DNA from: Rhizobiales bacterium Y(2018) | GTDB lineage: Bacteria > Pseudomonadota > Alphaproteobacteria > Rhizobiales > Aestuariivirgaceae | Length of the DNA stretch: 64,000 nt | NCBI GenBank assembly: GCA_005502925.1 | Contig: SCPD01000009.1 | Location: 124,001-188,000 of the forward strand | Reading direction: 5' to 3' | Shown here: positions 42,155 through 51,345 of the stretch, piece after piece | Position numbering within the stretch: position 1 is the first letter of the stretch | How the letters are laid out: each line of letters starts with the position of its first letter | Position numbers and translations under genes: made by a program | The notes under the pieces: model-generated | The model's database searches: none | What the model was told of the DNA's origin: nothing | Seen by the model: only the letters and a program-made list of their open reading frames with translations

Positions 42155-43088
42155 GCCGTACCTCGGACCGTCCGGCGGAACGCACATAGATCATGAGCGC
42201 GATCATCACGATGGCCATCAACGTGATCGAGAGTGCGGCGCCGAGCGGCCAGTTGCGGCCCTGGCCGAATTGCAGCTCGATCAGATTGCCGAGCATCATG
42301 TTCTTGCCGCCGCCCAGCACGCGCGGTGTCACATAGGCGCCGAGCGAGGGGATGAAGACCAGGATGGAGCCGGCGATGATGCCGGGCTTGACCAGGGGAA
42401 TGATGACGCGGCGCAGAACCTGGAAGCGGTTGGCATAAAGATCGTAACCCGCCTCGACCAGGCGGAAATCGAGCTTCTCCATGCTGGCATAAAGCGGCAG
42501 CACCATCAGCGGCAGATAGACATAAAGCATGCCCAGCATGATGGCGACGTCGGTGAACATGATCTGGATCGGGCTCGAGATGATGCCGAGCTTCATCAGC
42601 ACCGTATTGAAGATGCCTTCATTGCGGATGACCTCCTGCACCGCGAAGGTGCGGATGAGCAGATTGGTCCAGAAGGGAATGGTGATGAGGAAGAGCCAGA
42701 TGTCGCGGCTCTTTTCGGGCCGCGTGGAGATGAAATAGGCGGTCGGGAAACCGAAGGCGAGCGCTATGAGCGTGGTGAAGAAGGAGAGCTTCACCGAGCG
42801 CCACAGGATGGACAGATGCGCATCGGCGAAAGTGGTCGTGTCGTCGAAAATATCCTTCTCGAACAGGACCTGGAACCAGGCCTGTCCGGAAGGCTTCCAG
42901 ACCACGCCGCCATAATCGGCGGGGGTGAGGAAGGAGAAGACGAGGACGATGAAGAGGGGCCCGATGGCGGCGAAGAAGATGATGAAGAGGGCGGGAGAAG
43001 CGAGGAACCAGCGATTGCGGATTTCCTGCCGGTCGGCCGCGGCGGCGACTTGGGCGGCGCGCGTGAGGGGCGGATTGTCCTGATGCAT
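42147..43088 (-). CDS. potB: Polyamine-type ABC transporter permease (PotB-like)
   Basis: 313-residue permease with about six transmembrane segments (first: WFLASPALFIIFFAAIGPLFIVLVFSFL). Conserved PotB features are FFTTLIALAFGFPTAYFIS, IPFWTNLLIRTFAVQEVI and the EAA loop VEAGYDLYANRFQVLRRVIIPLVKPGI. A soluble N-terminal arm of about 25 residues precedes the first helix. It starts 2 bases after the ATPase stop. Confidence 0.9.
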   Translation of the reverse strand: MHQDNPPLTRAAQVAAAADRQEIRNRWFLASPALFIIFFAAIGPLFIVLVFSFLTPADYGGVVWKPSGQAWFQVLFEKDIFDDTTTFADAHLSILWRSVKLSFFTTLIALAFGFPTAYFISTRPEKSRDIWLFLITIPFWTNLLIRTFAVQEVIRNEGIFNTVLMKLGIISSPIQIMFTDVAIMLGMLYVYLPLMVLPLYASMEKLDFRLVEAGYDLYANRFQVLRRVIIPLVKPGIIAGSILVFIPSLGAYVTPRVLGGGKNMMLGNLIELQFGQGRNWPLGAALSITLMAIVMIALMIYVRSAGRSEVRHG

Positions 43089-43090
43089 GA

Positions 43091-44200
43091 TCAGTCCTTC
43101 AGAACCTGTGCCGCATTCTGGCCGATCTCGACGCCGACCGGCATGCCGGTCTTGAATTCCTCACCCGCGCCATGCCGGTTCTGCTGGCGCACGATGAAAT
43201 GCGGCCCGGATGCGAGCTTGACGTGGAAATGCGTGTCGGTGCCGAAATAGACGATGTTCTCCAGCGTCCCTTTCAGCGCATCCGCCCCCGGACGCGCCTG
43301 GATCGCGGCATGTTCGGGACGCACCACGATGGTGACATTGCCCTGCGGGTTGGCGCCTTCCGAAATTCCGGCCTCGACCTCGGCCCCGGCATCGAGGGTG
43401 ATGCGCGCTTTGCTGCCGCGGACTTCCTTCACCTGGCCTTCGAGGAAATTCGTGTCGCCGATGAAATTGGCGACGAAACGCTCGGCCGGCCGGTCATAGA
43501 TGTCGCGCGGCGAGCCGATCTGCAGGATGTGGCCCTTGGACATGACCGCGATGCGGTCGGACATGGTGAGCGCTTCTTCCTGATCATGCGTCACGAAGAT
43601 GAAGGTGATGCCGGTCTCGTGCTGCAGGCGCTTGAGCTCGATCTGCATGTCCTTGCGCAATTTGAAATCGAGCGCCGACAGCGGTTCATCGAGAAGCAGC
43701 ACCTTGGGGCGCGGCGCCAGAGCGCGGGCCAGCGCCACGCGCTGCTGCTGGCCGCCGGAAATCTGGCTGGTGCGGCGATTGCGCAATTCCTCCATGCGCA
43801 CCAGCTTGAGCATCTCGCTAATACGGGCGTCGATCTCAACCTTGGGCTTGCCCAGCATTTCGAGACCGAAGCCGATATTCTGAGCGACGGTCATATGCGG
43901 GAACAAAGCGTAATTCTGGAAGACGGTGTTGACCGGCCGCTTGAAGGGCGGGAGGGGCGCGATGTCCTCGCCATAGAGGCGGATCTCGCCCTCGGTCGGG
44001 AAATCGAAGCCGGCAATCAGCCGGAGAAGGGTCGTCTTGCCGCAGCCGGATGGCCCGAGCAATGTGAAGAATTCATTTTCGCGGATGGTGACATCGACAT
44101 TGTCGAGCGCTCTTACCGCATCGTCACCATTGCCGAAGACCTTGCTGACGCCGATCGCCTCAATGGCGCTGCGCCGTTCCCCAGAACCGGCTCTACCCAA
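43091..44200 (-). CDS. potA: Polyamine-type ABC transporter ATP-binding protein (PotA-like)
   Basis: 369-residue ATPase: Walker [14 protein letters not shown] (about residues 49-61), Q-loop [12 protein letters not shown], signature [15 protein letters not shown], Walker [13 protein letters not shown], switch His in [10 protein letters not shown], and a C-terminal TOBE domain ([10 protein letters not shown]). It opens the potABC plus binding-protein operon. The start codon is TTG at 44200, preceded at 6 bases by GGGGAG; no in-frame ATG gives an intact N-terminus. The ribosome-binding site can pair with an upstream segment (see leader). Confidence 0.9.
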   Translation of the reverse strand: MGRAGSGERRSAIEAIGVSKVFGNGDDAVRALDNVDVTIRENEFFTLLGPSGCGKTTLLRLIAGFDFPTEGEIRLYGEDIAPLPPFKRPVNTVFQNYALFPHMTVAQNIGFGLEMLGKPKVEIDARISEMLKLVRMEELRNRRTSQISGGQQQRVALARALAPRPKVLLLDEPLSALDFKLRKDMQIELKRLQHETGITFIFVTHDQEEALTMSDRIAVMSKGHILQIGSPRDIYDRPAERFVANFIGDTNFLEGQVKEVRGSKARITLDAGAEVEAGISEGANPQGNVTIVVRPEHAAIQARPGADALKGTLENIVYFGTDTHFHVKLASGPHFIVRQQNRHGAGEEFKTGMPVGVEIGQNAAQVLKD

Positions 44201-44209
44201 TCACAACTC

Positions 44210-44279
44210 CCCTGTTGGCCGTATTACTTATTATTATTGCCCATGATCCTATGAGGATTGAAGGGCGTTGCCAACAGGG
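44210..44279 (-). promoter_or_regulatory. Leader with a long-range stem that includes the potA ribosome-binding site
   Basis: Ten-base perfect complements CCCTGTTGGC (44210-44219) and GCCAACAGGG (44270-44279) flank a 50-base AT-rich segment. In the minus-strand transcript the downstream arm GCCAACAGGG runs into the GGGGAG ribosome-binding site of potA, so pairing would cover it. The arrangement suggests a translational switch, perhaps sensing polyamine or a small RNA, but this is inference from complementarity only. Confidence 0.45.
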
Positions 44280-44330
44280 ATTGCAATTTTCGCGTTTAAG
44301 CGCGGCCGCGCCTTGTAAAAGGGGAAACGA

Positions 44331-45104
<774 letters not shown>

Positions 45105-45148
45105 TTAGTGTCAAAGCTCGCTCTACCTTGCTTGACCGAGGCTTGTCC

Positions 45149-46585
45149 ATGACCGATGACGATCTCTGCTACTTGCCCGCCGGGCAGGCCCTGAAGCTGT
45201 TTCGCGCCCGCAAGTTGTCGCCGGTCGAGCTGCTCAACGCCCAGATTGCCCGCGCCGAGGAAGTGAATCCGGCGATCAACTGCTTCACCGACCGCTATTT
45301 CGAGGAAGCGCTCGTCCAGGCCAAGGCGGCGGAAGCCGTCTATGCCAAAAAAAGCGGCCAACCGCGGCCGCTCGAGGGGGTGAGCCTCGCGGTCAAGGAT
45401 GCACAGCGCCTCAAGGGCAAGCGCACCACCCATGGCTCGCTCATCTTCATCGACAATATCGACGATCATTCCGATCCGATGATCGAGCGCCTGACGGATG
45501 CCGGCGCCATCGTGCATGCGCGCACCACCACGCCGGAATTCTGCCTGTCGGGCGCCTGCCATTCGCGCGCCTGGGGCACGACGCATAATCCCTTCAACAC
45601 CGATTACGGGCCGGGAGGCTCGTCGGGCGGTTCGGGCGCGGCACTCGCGGCAGGCCTCACCACGCTCGCCACCGGCACCGATATCGGTGGCTCGATCCGC
45701 ATCCCGTCGTCCGCCTGCGGCACGGTCGGTTTCAAGCCGCCGCATGGGCGCAATCCCGACGGCGCCCCCAACTGCTTCGACCGCTACAATCATTGCGGGC
45801 CGATGACGCGTTCGGTCGGCGATGCGGCGCTGATGCAGTCGATCATCTCAGGGCCGCATCCGCTCGACCATGATTCATTGCGCGAGAAGGTGGTGCTGCC
45901 GGAGCGCGCCAATTCGCTTAAGGGCTACAAAGTCGCCTATTCGATCGACTTCGACTACGTGAATGTCGATCCCGATGTGCGCAAGAACACGTTGAAGGCG
46001 CTGGGCCTGTTCCGGGCGCTCGGCGCCGAGGTGAAAGAAGTGAGCCTCGGCTGGACCAGCGATGTCGAGACGAATGCGCTCCATTGGTACAATGTGATGG
46101 ATTTCGGCCGCCAGACCGTGTGGTGGAAAAAGACGCATGGCCATCTGATGACCGACTATGCGCTCAAGATGGCGGAGGCGATCGAGAAGACCACCGGCAT
46201 CGATGATGTCCATAAAGCCTGGGCGCAATCGCATCGCATGTATCAGACTTTCGGGCCGGTGCTCGAAGAGCATGACTTCTTCGTCTGCCCGACGCTCAAC
46301 CTGCCGGCGGTGCATGCCGATCACGACCCGTGGGATCCGGATTTCCGCGTCAATGGCGTCAAGGCCGACGGCGAATATGGCTGGGTGATGACGCATCAGT
46401 TCAACATGCTGCACAACTGCCCGGTGATGGCGGTGCCGTCGGGCTTCGCCGGCAGCGGTGTGCCGACCGGCATCCAGATCGTCGGGCGGACTTTCGACGA
46501 CGCCACCGTCTTCAAGGCGGCGCTCGCTTATGAAAAAGCGGCGGGTGGCTGGTTCACCGATCGGAAGGGGCGGCCCAAGCTTTGA
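45149..46585 (+). CDS. Amidase signature family enzyme
   Basis: 478-residue amidase with the Ser-cisSer-Lys triad. The Lys is in SLAVKDAQRL, and the Ser residues lie in DYGPGGSSGGSGAALAAG and TGTDIGGSIRIPSSACG. The length suits a general amidase. No N-terminal signal peptide is present, so it acts in the cytoplasm. Substrate unknown; possibilities are aliphatic or aryl amides. The ATG at 45149 is preferred over a TTG at 45128. Its stop is 4 bases before the next gene. Confidence 0.88.
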   Translation: MTDDDLCYLPAGQALKLFRARKLSPVELLNAQIARAEEVNPAINCFTDRYFEEALVQAKAAEAVYAKKSGQPRPLEGVSLAVKDAQRLKGKRTTHGSLIFIDNIDDHSDPMIERLTDAGAIVHARTTTPEFCLSGACHSRAWGTTHNPFNTDYGPGGSSGGSGAALAAGLTTLATGTDIGGSIRIPSSACGTVGFKPPHGRNPDGAPNCFDRYNHCGPMTRSVGDAALMQSIISGPHPLDHDSLREKVVLPERANSLKGYKVAYSIDFDYVNVDPDVRKNTLKALGLFRALGAEVKEVSLGWTSDVETNALHWYNVMDFGRQTVWWKKTHGHLMTDYALKMAEAIEKTTGIDDVHKAWAQSHRMYQTFGPVLEEHDFFVCPTLNLPAVHADHDPWDPDFRVNGVKADGEYGWVMTHQFNMLHNCPVMAVPSGFAGSGVPTGIQIVGRTFDDATVFKAALAYEKAAGGWFTDRKGRPKL

Positions 46586-46589
46586 GGCC

Positions 46590-47293
46590 ATGCAGCTTCT
46601 CGACAGCTCTGATCTGGGATTGCGGTCGGCGCGCCTGACCTTCAGGAGCAGCAACTCCCCTGTCACCATCACACTTTTCCCGATGGTTCATCTGGGTGGG
46701 GCGTCGTTTTACGATGCCGTTCACAAGGATGCGGGCGCGCATGACGCCATGCTGCTGGAGGGCATCAGGTCGCCGGTGGCTGCGCGCATCACGCGGGCCT
46801 ATCGGTGGATCGAAGGGGCGAAGCGCATAGGGCTCGTCGTGCAGCCCCGGCCGTCCGCGCAGTCGCTCGCGCCGGCGGCCGTCATCCATGCGGATTTGCC
46901 CAAGGACGAATTCGAGCGACATTGGCGCAAGGTACCCCTTTATCTGAGGCTGGTGCTCTATGCAGGGCTCCTCTCTATGCTCTCCATTGCCGATGGTTCG
47001 GCAGCCGGGCAAAGCTCGCCAAGGCCCTGGCGCTCGATGATCTCCCCAGTCGTGCCGAGACGCTCGGCTGGCAGCCAGAATACCAAACGATCGATGAGGC
47101 GATCATAACCGCGCGCGATCAGCGGCTTGTCGCGGCGATGGGCGACTATCTCGACATGGCGCCAGCCGGACCGCGCCGCCTGGCTATCGTCTATGGTGCT
47201 CAGCATATGCGGGCCGTCGTCAAGGAGCTGGTAAGCAAGCGGAATTACCGCTGTGTGAAGAGCGAATGGATGTTGATCTTCCCCTTAGTTTGA
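46590..47293 (+). pseudogene. TraB/GumN-like gene with an internal frameshift
   Basis: The first part starts at ATG 46590 and reads FPMVHLGGASFYDAVHKDAG and AMLLEGIRSPVAARI, a TraB-like metal-binding beginning. The frame then changes between about 46985 and 47012. The second part reads AKLAKALALDDLPSRAETLGW, DEAIITARDQRLVAAMGDYLD and IVYGAQHMRAVVKEL, the expected C-terminal half with the distal His. A single-base deletion restores one continuous protein of about 234 residues. It may be a true pseudogene or a sequencing error. Family assignment is tentative. Confidence 0.62.
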
Positions 47294-47330
47294 AAATTGC
47301 GGAGGTCATTCAACGAGATAGTTGAGGTTA

Positions 47331-47356
47331 TTATTTAAGTATTGACTTATTTAAGT
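47331..47356 (+). promoter_or_regulatory. Direct repeats in the arsR-type promoter
   Basis: TTATTTAAGT occurs at 47331-47340 and 47347-47356, starts 16 bp apart, in an AT-rich island. It overlaps a possible -35 (TTGACT, 47342) with a -10-like TACAAT at 47363 (15-bp spacer). The ATG at 47377 has no ribosome-binding site and would lie very near the predicted start, so the message may be leaderless. Autoregulatory binding by the ArsR protein is inferred. Confidence 0.5.
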
Positions 47357-47376
47357 GAAATCTACAATATCTGGTC

Positions 47377-47703
47377 ATGGATAGTTTCACGGCCATATCG
47401 GACCCCACCCGCCGCCGCATCATCGGTCTCCTGGCCGAGCGCGAGCTTTCCGCCGGCGCGCTGGCGGAGAATTTCCAGATGTCGGCACCGGCGGTGTCGC
47501 AGCATCTGAAAGCCCTCAAGGAAGCCCGCCTGGTTCAGGTCCGCGTGGATGGTCAGCGCCGCATCTATTCGCTGAACCTGCAAGGCTTGAGCGAGATCGA
47601 CAACTGGCTCGACACGGTTCGGCGCTTCTGGCGCGGCCGGCTCGATGCCCTCGAAGAGGCGCTGCGCCAGCCCGTCACGCCTAAGAAGGACAATCCTAAA
47701 TGA
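47377..47703 (+). CDS. ArsR family transcriptional regulator
   Basis: 108-residue winged-helix repressor of the ArsR/SmtB fold. ISDPTRRRIIGLLAERELSAG and QMSAPAVSQHLKALKEARLVQV form the recognition helices, and VDGQRRIYSLNLQGL the wing. The metal-binding Cys-x-Cys of true ArsR is missing, which fits the subgroup paired with SRPBCC (AHSA1) genes. It overlaps the SRPBCC gene by four bases. Confidence 0.92.
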   Translation: MDSFTAISDPTRRRIIGLLAERELSAGALAENFQMSAPAVSQHLKALKEARLVQVRVDGQRRIYSLNLQGLSEIDNWLDTVRRFWRGRLDALEEALRQPVTPKKDNPK

Positions 47704-48212
47704 GCTACGATGGCGTCTTCCTCGACAACAGCACGGTGCGTTTCGAGCGCCTGTTGCCCGGACCGATCGAGCGGGTGTGGGACTATCTGACCAAGTCGGA
47801 ATTTCTCGAAACCTGGCTCGCCGGCGTCGCGGGCGACTGGCGGCCGGGCGGCGAGATCACGCTCTCCTTCACCTTCAGCGCCCATGACGACTGCGGTGAC
47901 AGCAGCGCCGCAGGCGTTGTCCAGGATTATGACCCACCGCGCCTGCTCTCCTATACGTGGCGCGAAGTCGATTCACAGGGGCAAGAGAAGCCCGCCTCGA
48001 TCGTGCGTTTCGAGCTGACGCCCGAAGGCAGCGATGTCCGCCTGATCCTCACGCATCGCAAGCTCAGTACGGCCGAGATGTCGGGCTTCGGGGCAGGGTG
48101 GGATTCGCATCTGCATTATCTCGCCGCGCGGCTCGACGGAAAACCTGTTCGGCCCTTCATCGAGCTCTTCGAGCCGGCGCTCGCGTTTTATTCAGTTTTG
48201 GCAAAACAGTAA
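47700..48212 (+). CDS. SRPBCC family protein (AHSA1-like)
   Basis: 170-residue START/SRPBCC-fold protein: RFERLLPGPIERVWDYLTKSE at the start, then WLAGVAGDWRPGGEITLSF and LSYTWRE. The fold forms a deep hydrophobic cavity and the ligand is unknown. The start overlaps the ArsR stop (ATGA), the standard ArsR-AHSA1 pairing, so the regulator probably controls this gene. Confidence 0.9.
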   Translation: MSYDGVFLDNSTVRFERLLPGPIERVWDYLTKSEFLETWLAGVAGDWRPGGEITLSFTFSAHDDCGDSSAAGVVQDYDPPRLLSYTWREVDSQGQEKPASIVRFELTPEGSDVRLILTHRKLSTAEMSGFGAGWDSHLHYLAARLDGKPVRPFIELFEPALAFYSVLAKQ

Positions 48213-48222
48213 GGAGTATCCC

Positions 48223-48603
48223 ATGGCCAATAGCGATCTCACATTTCGTGGCGGGCGCAATATCGCGATGAAATTGCCGCCGCATCAATATGAGGCGACG
48301 ATCACATTCTATCGCGACACGCTCGGCCTCGACGTCAAGCAGACTTCCGAGAATTCACATGCGGTCGATTACGGTCCGATCCGCCTGTGGCTCGACCGCT
48401 GCGTGAAGACCTCGCAGGCGGAGCTGTGGCTCGATATCGGGACGAACGACACCAAGGCTGCCGCGCGGCATCTGGCGCAGAAGGACGTGGTGCGCTGCGA
48501 TGCAATCGAGGAGCTGCCGCAAAATTTCGACGGCTACTGGATCACCAGTCCTGCCGGCGTCGTCCATATCGTCAGTGGCTACGAAGACTCAGGCGCGGTT
48601 TAA
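48223..48603 (+). CDS. VOC family protein
   Basis: 126-residue vicinal-oxygen-chelate protein: EATITFYRDTLGLDVKQ marks the first module and FDGYWITSPAGVVHIVSGYE the second. It has AAGGAG before the ATG. It is followed directly by an SRPBCC gene with no gap, forming a four-gene ArsR-SRPBCC-VOC-SRPBCC cluster. No reaction can be assigned. Confidence 0.85.
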   Translation: MANSDLTFRGGRNIAMKLPPHQYEATITFYRDTLGLDVKQTSENSHAVDYGPIRLWLDRCVKTSQAELWLDIGTNDTKAAARHLAQKDVVRCDAIEELPQNFDGYWITSPAGVVHIVSGYEDSGAV

Positions 48604-49032
48604 ATGGCCAATATCGAACATATTCAATACGTCAATGCTCCGGCTGCGCGGGTCTTCGCCACTCTCACACAAGAGGAGGGGCTGGCGGAAATCTGGACCA
48701 AGACATTGTCGGTCGAGGCGAAGCTTGGCGCCGTCAATGAATTCAGGTTCGGCGACGAGCAGCCCACCCTGATGAAGATTACCGAACTGGAGACTGCCAA
48801 ACGGCTCATGTGGCATTGCGTCGATTCCGAACCGGAATGGGTGGGAACCGATGTCAGCTTCGATCTCACGGAAGAGAACGGCAAGACCGCCGTGACTCTG
48901 AAACACATGAACTGGCGCGAGGTGACGGAATACTTCCGCTCCTGCAACTACAACTGGGCCATGTTCCTCTATAGCCTCAAGACCTATTGCGAGGCGGGCG
49001 AGGGACTGCCCTATCAGAAGCGGAATTTCTAG
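48604..49032 (+). CDS. SRPBCC domain protein (AHSA1-like), second
   Basis: 142-residue SRPBCC protein: EHIQYVNAPAARVFATLTQ at the start, WTKTLSVEAKLGAVNEFRFG, MWHCVDSEPEWVGTDVSFDLTE and a C-terminal NWAMFLYSLKTYCEAGEG helix. It is only distantly similar to the first SRPBCC gene of the cluster. Its ATG immediately follows the VOC stop. A palindromic repeat lies 53 bp downstream. Confidence 0.86.
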   Translation: MANIEHIQYVNAPAARVFATLTQEEGLAEIWTKTLSVEAKLGAVNEFRFGDEQPTLMKITELETAKRLMWHCVDSEPEWVGTDVSFDLTEENGKTAVTLKHMNWREVTEYFRSCNYNWAMFLYSLKTYCEAGEGLPYQKRNF

Positions 49033-49085
49033 CGCATCGGCTGCGTCCTTCACCTCGCCCCGCTTCGCAGAACTCACCCTTACTT

Positions 49086-49274
49086 CCCCTTCTCCCGCCT
49101 GCGGGAGAAGGGGCCCGATAGGGCGGATGAGGGTGTTGGTTCAGTTCACGAAAGCTTTTCAAGAAAACAGAATGGCGAAGCTTCGACACTTGCGCATGCT
49201 TTAGGCTTTTTGGAAGCTGAGAGAACACCCTCATCCGGCCTTCGGCCACCTTCTCCCGCAGGCGGGAGAAGGGA
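49086..49274. repeat. Two-hairpin palindromic repeat, copy B
   Basis: 189-bp element homologous to copies A and C, in the same orientation as C. The terminal hairpins have CTTCTCCCGCCTGCGGGAGAAG, the left arm has GGCGGATGAGGGTGTTGG and the right arm GAACACCCTCATCCGG. The interior is diverged but alignable (for example TTTTCAAGAAAACA against CCTCAAGAGAACA in inverted copy A). It fills the gap between two convergent genes, where it might also act as a bidirectional terminator. Confidence 0.88.
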
Positions 49275-49289
49275 ACCTATTGACGGCGT

Positions 49290-50318
49290 TCATCCGTTCA
49301 GGAAGCCATCCAGCACATTCACGGTGTTGATGCCGATGGCCTCCACCGCATAGCCGCCTTCCATGACAAACAAGGTCGGCAGCTTGGCCTTGGCGATCGC
49401 CGCGCCATAGGTGCGGAAGTCCTCGGACGTGAGCTTGAAGAAGCTGATTGGATCATCCTTGAACGTGTCGACGCCGAGCGAGACGACGAGCGCGTCGGGC
49501 TTGAAACGTTTGATCTGGCCGAGCGCAGCTTTCAGCGCCTTGCCCCAGACATCATATTTGGCGCCGGGCGGCATCGGATAGTTGATGTTGAAGCCCTCGC
49601 CTTTGCCCGTGCCCTTCTCGTCCTTGTAGCCGAGGAAGTAGGGAAAGGCGTCTTCCGGCTGGCCGTGCAGCGAGCAGAAAAGCACGTCGTTGCGGGCATA
49701 GAAGATATCCTGCGTGCCATTGCCGTGATGGAAATCGACATCGAGAATGGCGACGCGTTTGGCGCCGGCATCGCGGAAACCTTGCGCCGCGATCGCCGCA
49801 TTGTTGAGGAAGCAATAACCGCCATACATGTCGTGATGGGCGTGATGGCCCGGTGGGCGGCAGAGCGCGAAGGCGGAATTGGCGCCTGATGAAACGAGCT
49901 TCTGCGCCGTCTGGGCGGCGGCGGCGGAAGAAAGAGCTGCTTCCCAGGTGCCGGCGGTGATGCAGGTTTCCATCGACAGGATGTAATAGCCGACCTTGCC
50001 GTCGATATGATTGGGCTTCTTCGCCCGCATGCCGCGCGCGGCGAAGCCGGTCGGGATGATCTCGCCGCGGAAACCGGCTTCCGTCCATTCGCGCCAGGCG
50101 CTTTCGAGAAATTCGAGGAAGCCCTTGTCATGCACCTTGGCCACCGGCTTCATATCGAGCTTGGCCGGCGCCATGAGGTCGTTCATCTTGCGCTTCTTCA
50201 ATTCACGCAGAATGTATTCGACGCGCGAGGGCCGCTCGAAAGGCGTCACGAACTCACCGCCGTAAAGCTCGCCTTGCGGAAAATGCAGACGGTGGTCCTC
50301 GGAATAGACGACTTTCAT
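49290..50318 (-). CDS. aphA: Acetylpolyamine amidohydrolase (HDAC-fold deacetylase)
   Basis: 342-residue HDAC-family zinc deacetylase closely resembling Mycoplana ramosa acetylpolyamine amidohydrolase in length and motifs. The N-terminus is VVYSEDHRLHFPQGELYGGE; general-base histidines H158/H159 lie in RPPGHHAHHDMYGG; zinc ligands are D195 and H197 (LDVDFHHGNGTQ) with the third Asp in SLGVDTFKDDP; the transition-state Tyr is in EGGYAVE. It removes acetyl groups from polyamines such as acetylputrescine or acetylcadaverine. The ATG at 50318 is preferred, with AAGGAAA upstream. A polyamine transporter lies about 5 kb away. Confidence 0.92.
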   Translation of the reverse strand: MKVVYSEDHRLHFPQGELYGGEFVTPFERPSRVEYILRELKKRKMNDLMAPAKLDMKPVAKVHDKGFLEFLESAWREWTEAGFRGEIIPTGFAARGMRAKKPNHIDGKVGYYILSMETCITAGTWEAALSSAAAAQTAQKLVSSGANSAFALCRPPGHHAHHDMYGGYCFLNNAAIAAQGFRDAGAKRVAILDVDFHHGNGTQDIFYARNDVLFCSLHGQPEDAFPYFLGYKDEKGTGKGEGFNINYPMPPGAKYDVWGKALKAALGQIKRFKPDALVVSLGVDTFKDDPISFFKLTSEDFRTYGAAIAKAKLPTLFVMEGGYAVEAIGINTVNVLDGFLNG

Positions 50319-50376
50319 GTTGGGCCTGTTTCCTTCGTTGTTCCGTCGTGATGTGTAGAGTCCAAAGAGCTTGCGC

Positions 50377-51144
50377 TCAAGGGGCGGCGATCTCGACCAG
50401 GACATTGGCGGCGGCCAGCGCGCGGGCGAGATCGGCCGGCGGCTTGGCATCGGTCACCAGGCAATCGAGCGTCGCGAAGCCGCAGACATTGACGAGGGCG
50501 GTCTTGCCGAACTTGCTGTGGTCGGTGACGACGACGCGGCGCTCGCCGCGCGCCAGTACATTCGCGGCGAATTCGGCCTCGGCGAGATTGTAGTCGTTGA
50601 CACCGGTCTTGGGGTCGAGCGCGCCCGCGGTGATGATGGCGTGGCGGACATTGAAGCGCTGCACGAAGGCGATGGCCGAATTGCCGAAGGCGGCGCCATT
50701 GTCGCCCTGCAATTCGCCGCCCGCCATATGCACCTTGTTGCCATTGACGGTCGACAGCGTGCGAGCGATGTCGGAGGAATTGGTGACCACGGTGAGGCCG
50801 CGCTTCTGCAAGAGTTCACGCGCCAGATAACTCGTCGTCGTGCCGGTATCGAGCATGATGCTGTCGCCGTCGGCGATGGCTTCGGCGGCGCGCCGCGCGA
50901 TCGCTCTCTTGCCCACCGCATTCTCGCGCATGCGCCGCTCGAAAGGCGCTTCGCCCACCGCATGGGGAAGGGCGGCGGCGCCGTGCATCTTCAGGACCTC
51001 GCCGCGCTCGGCCATCAGGCGCAAGTCGCGGCGGATGGTTTCGGCCGAAACGCCCAGCCATTCGGCGAGATCGGTGACCGAGGCCGACATGTGGTCATGC
51101 AGCATCTGGCGGATTTCAGCGTGGCGGCGGGAGAGGCGATTCAT
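50377..51144 (-). CDS. DeoR/GlpR family transcriptional regulator
   Basis: 255-residue DeoR-type repressor. The N-terminal HTH includes MSASVTDLAEWLGVSAETIRRDLRLM (about residues 19-44) and ends with GEVLKMHGAA. The sugar-phosphate-like effector domain has IMLDTGTTTSYLARELLQKRG and the usual VTDHSKFGKTALVNV. It is divergent from the betaine-type operon with about 200 bp between starts and is the obvious candidate to regulate it. Confidence 0.9.
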   Translation of the reverse strand: MNRLSRRHAEIRQMLHDHMSASVTDLAEWLGVSAETIRRDLRLMAERGEVLKMHGAAALPHAVGEAPFERRMRENAVGKRAIARRAAEAIADGDSIMLDTGTTTSYLARELLQKRGLTVVTNSSDIARTLSTVNGNKVHMAGGELQGDNGAAFGNSAIAFVQRFNVRHAIITAGALDPKTGVNDYNLAEAEFAANVLARGERRVVVTDHSKFGKTALVNVCGFATLDCLVTDAKPPADLARALAAANVLVEIAAP

Positions 51145-51345
51145 GGTTCCGTTTGCCCGATTTTGATCAATCTTCTCCTGAAACGGTCAATTTCGGCAAG
51201 TTAAATCTCTCAAATCCACAAAATACCACGAAAATTGCGGTTTAGCATTGACACTCAAGCACTTGTGCCGTGACATTTGTGGCTGCGGACAAAAATACAA
51301 CAATCGAGGTCCGTGATTTGGGAGCCAGGAAGAGGATTTACATCC

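Noticed and set aside
51145-51345. RutR-like site in the DeoR/betaine promoter (TTGATCAA near 51165)
   Set aside because: Only the left half-site matches; no TGGTCAA partner at the required 2-base spacing.
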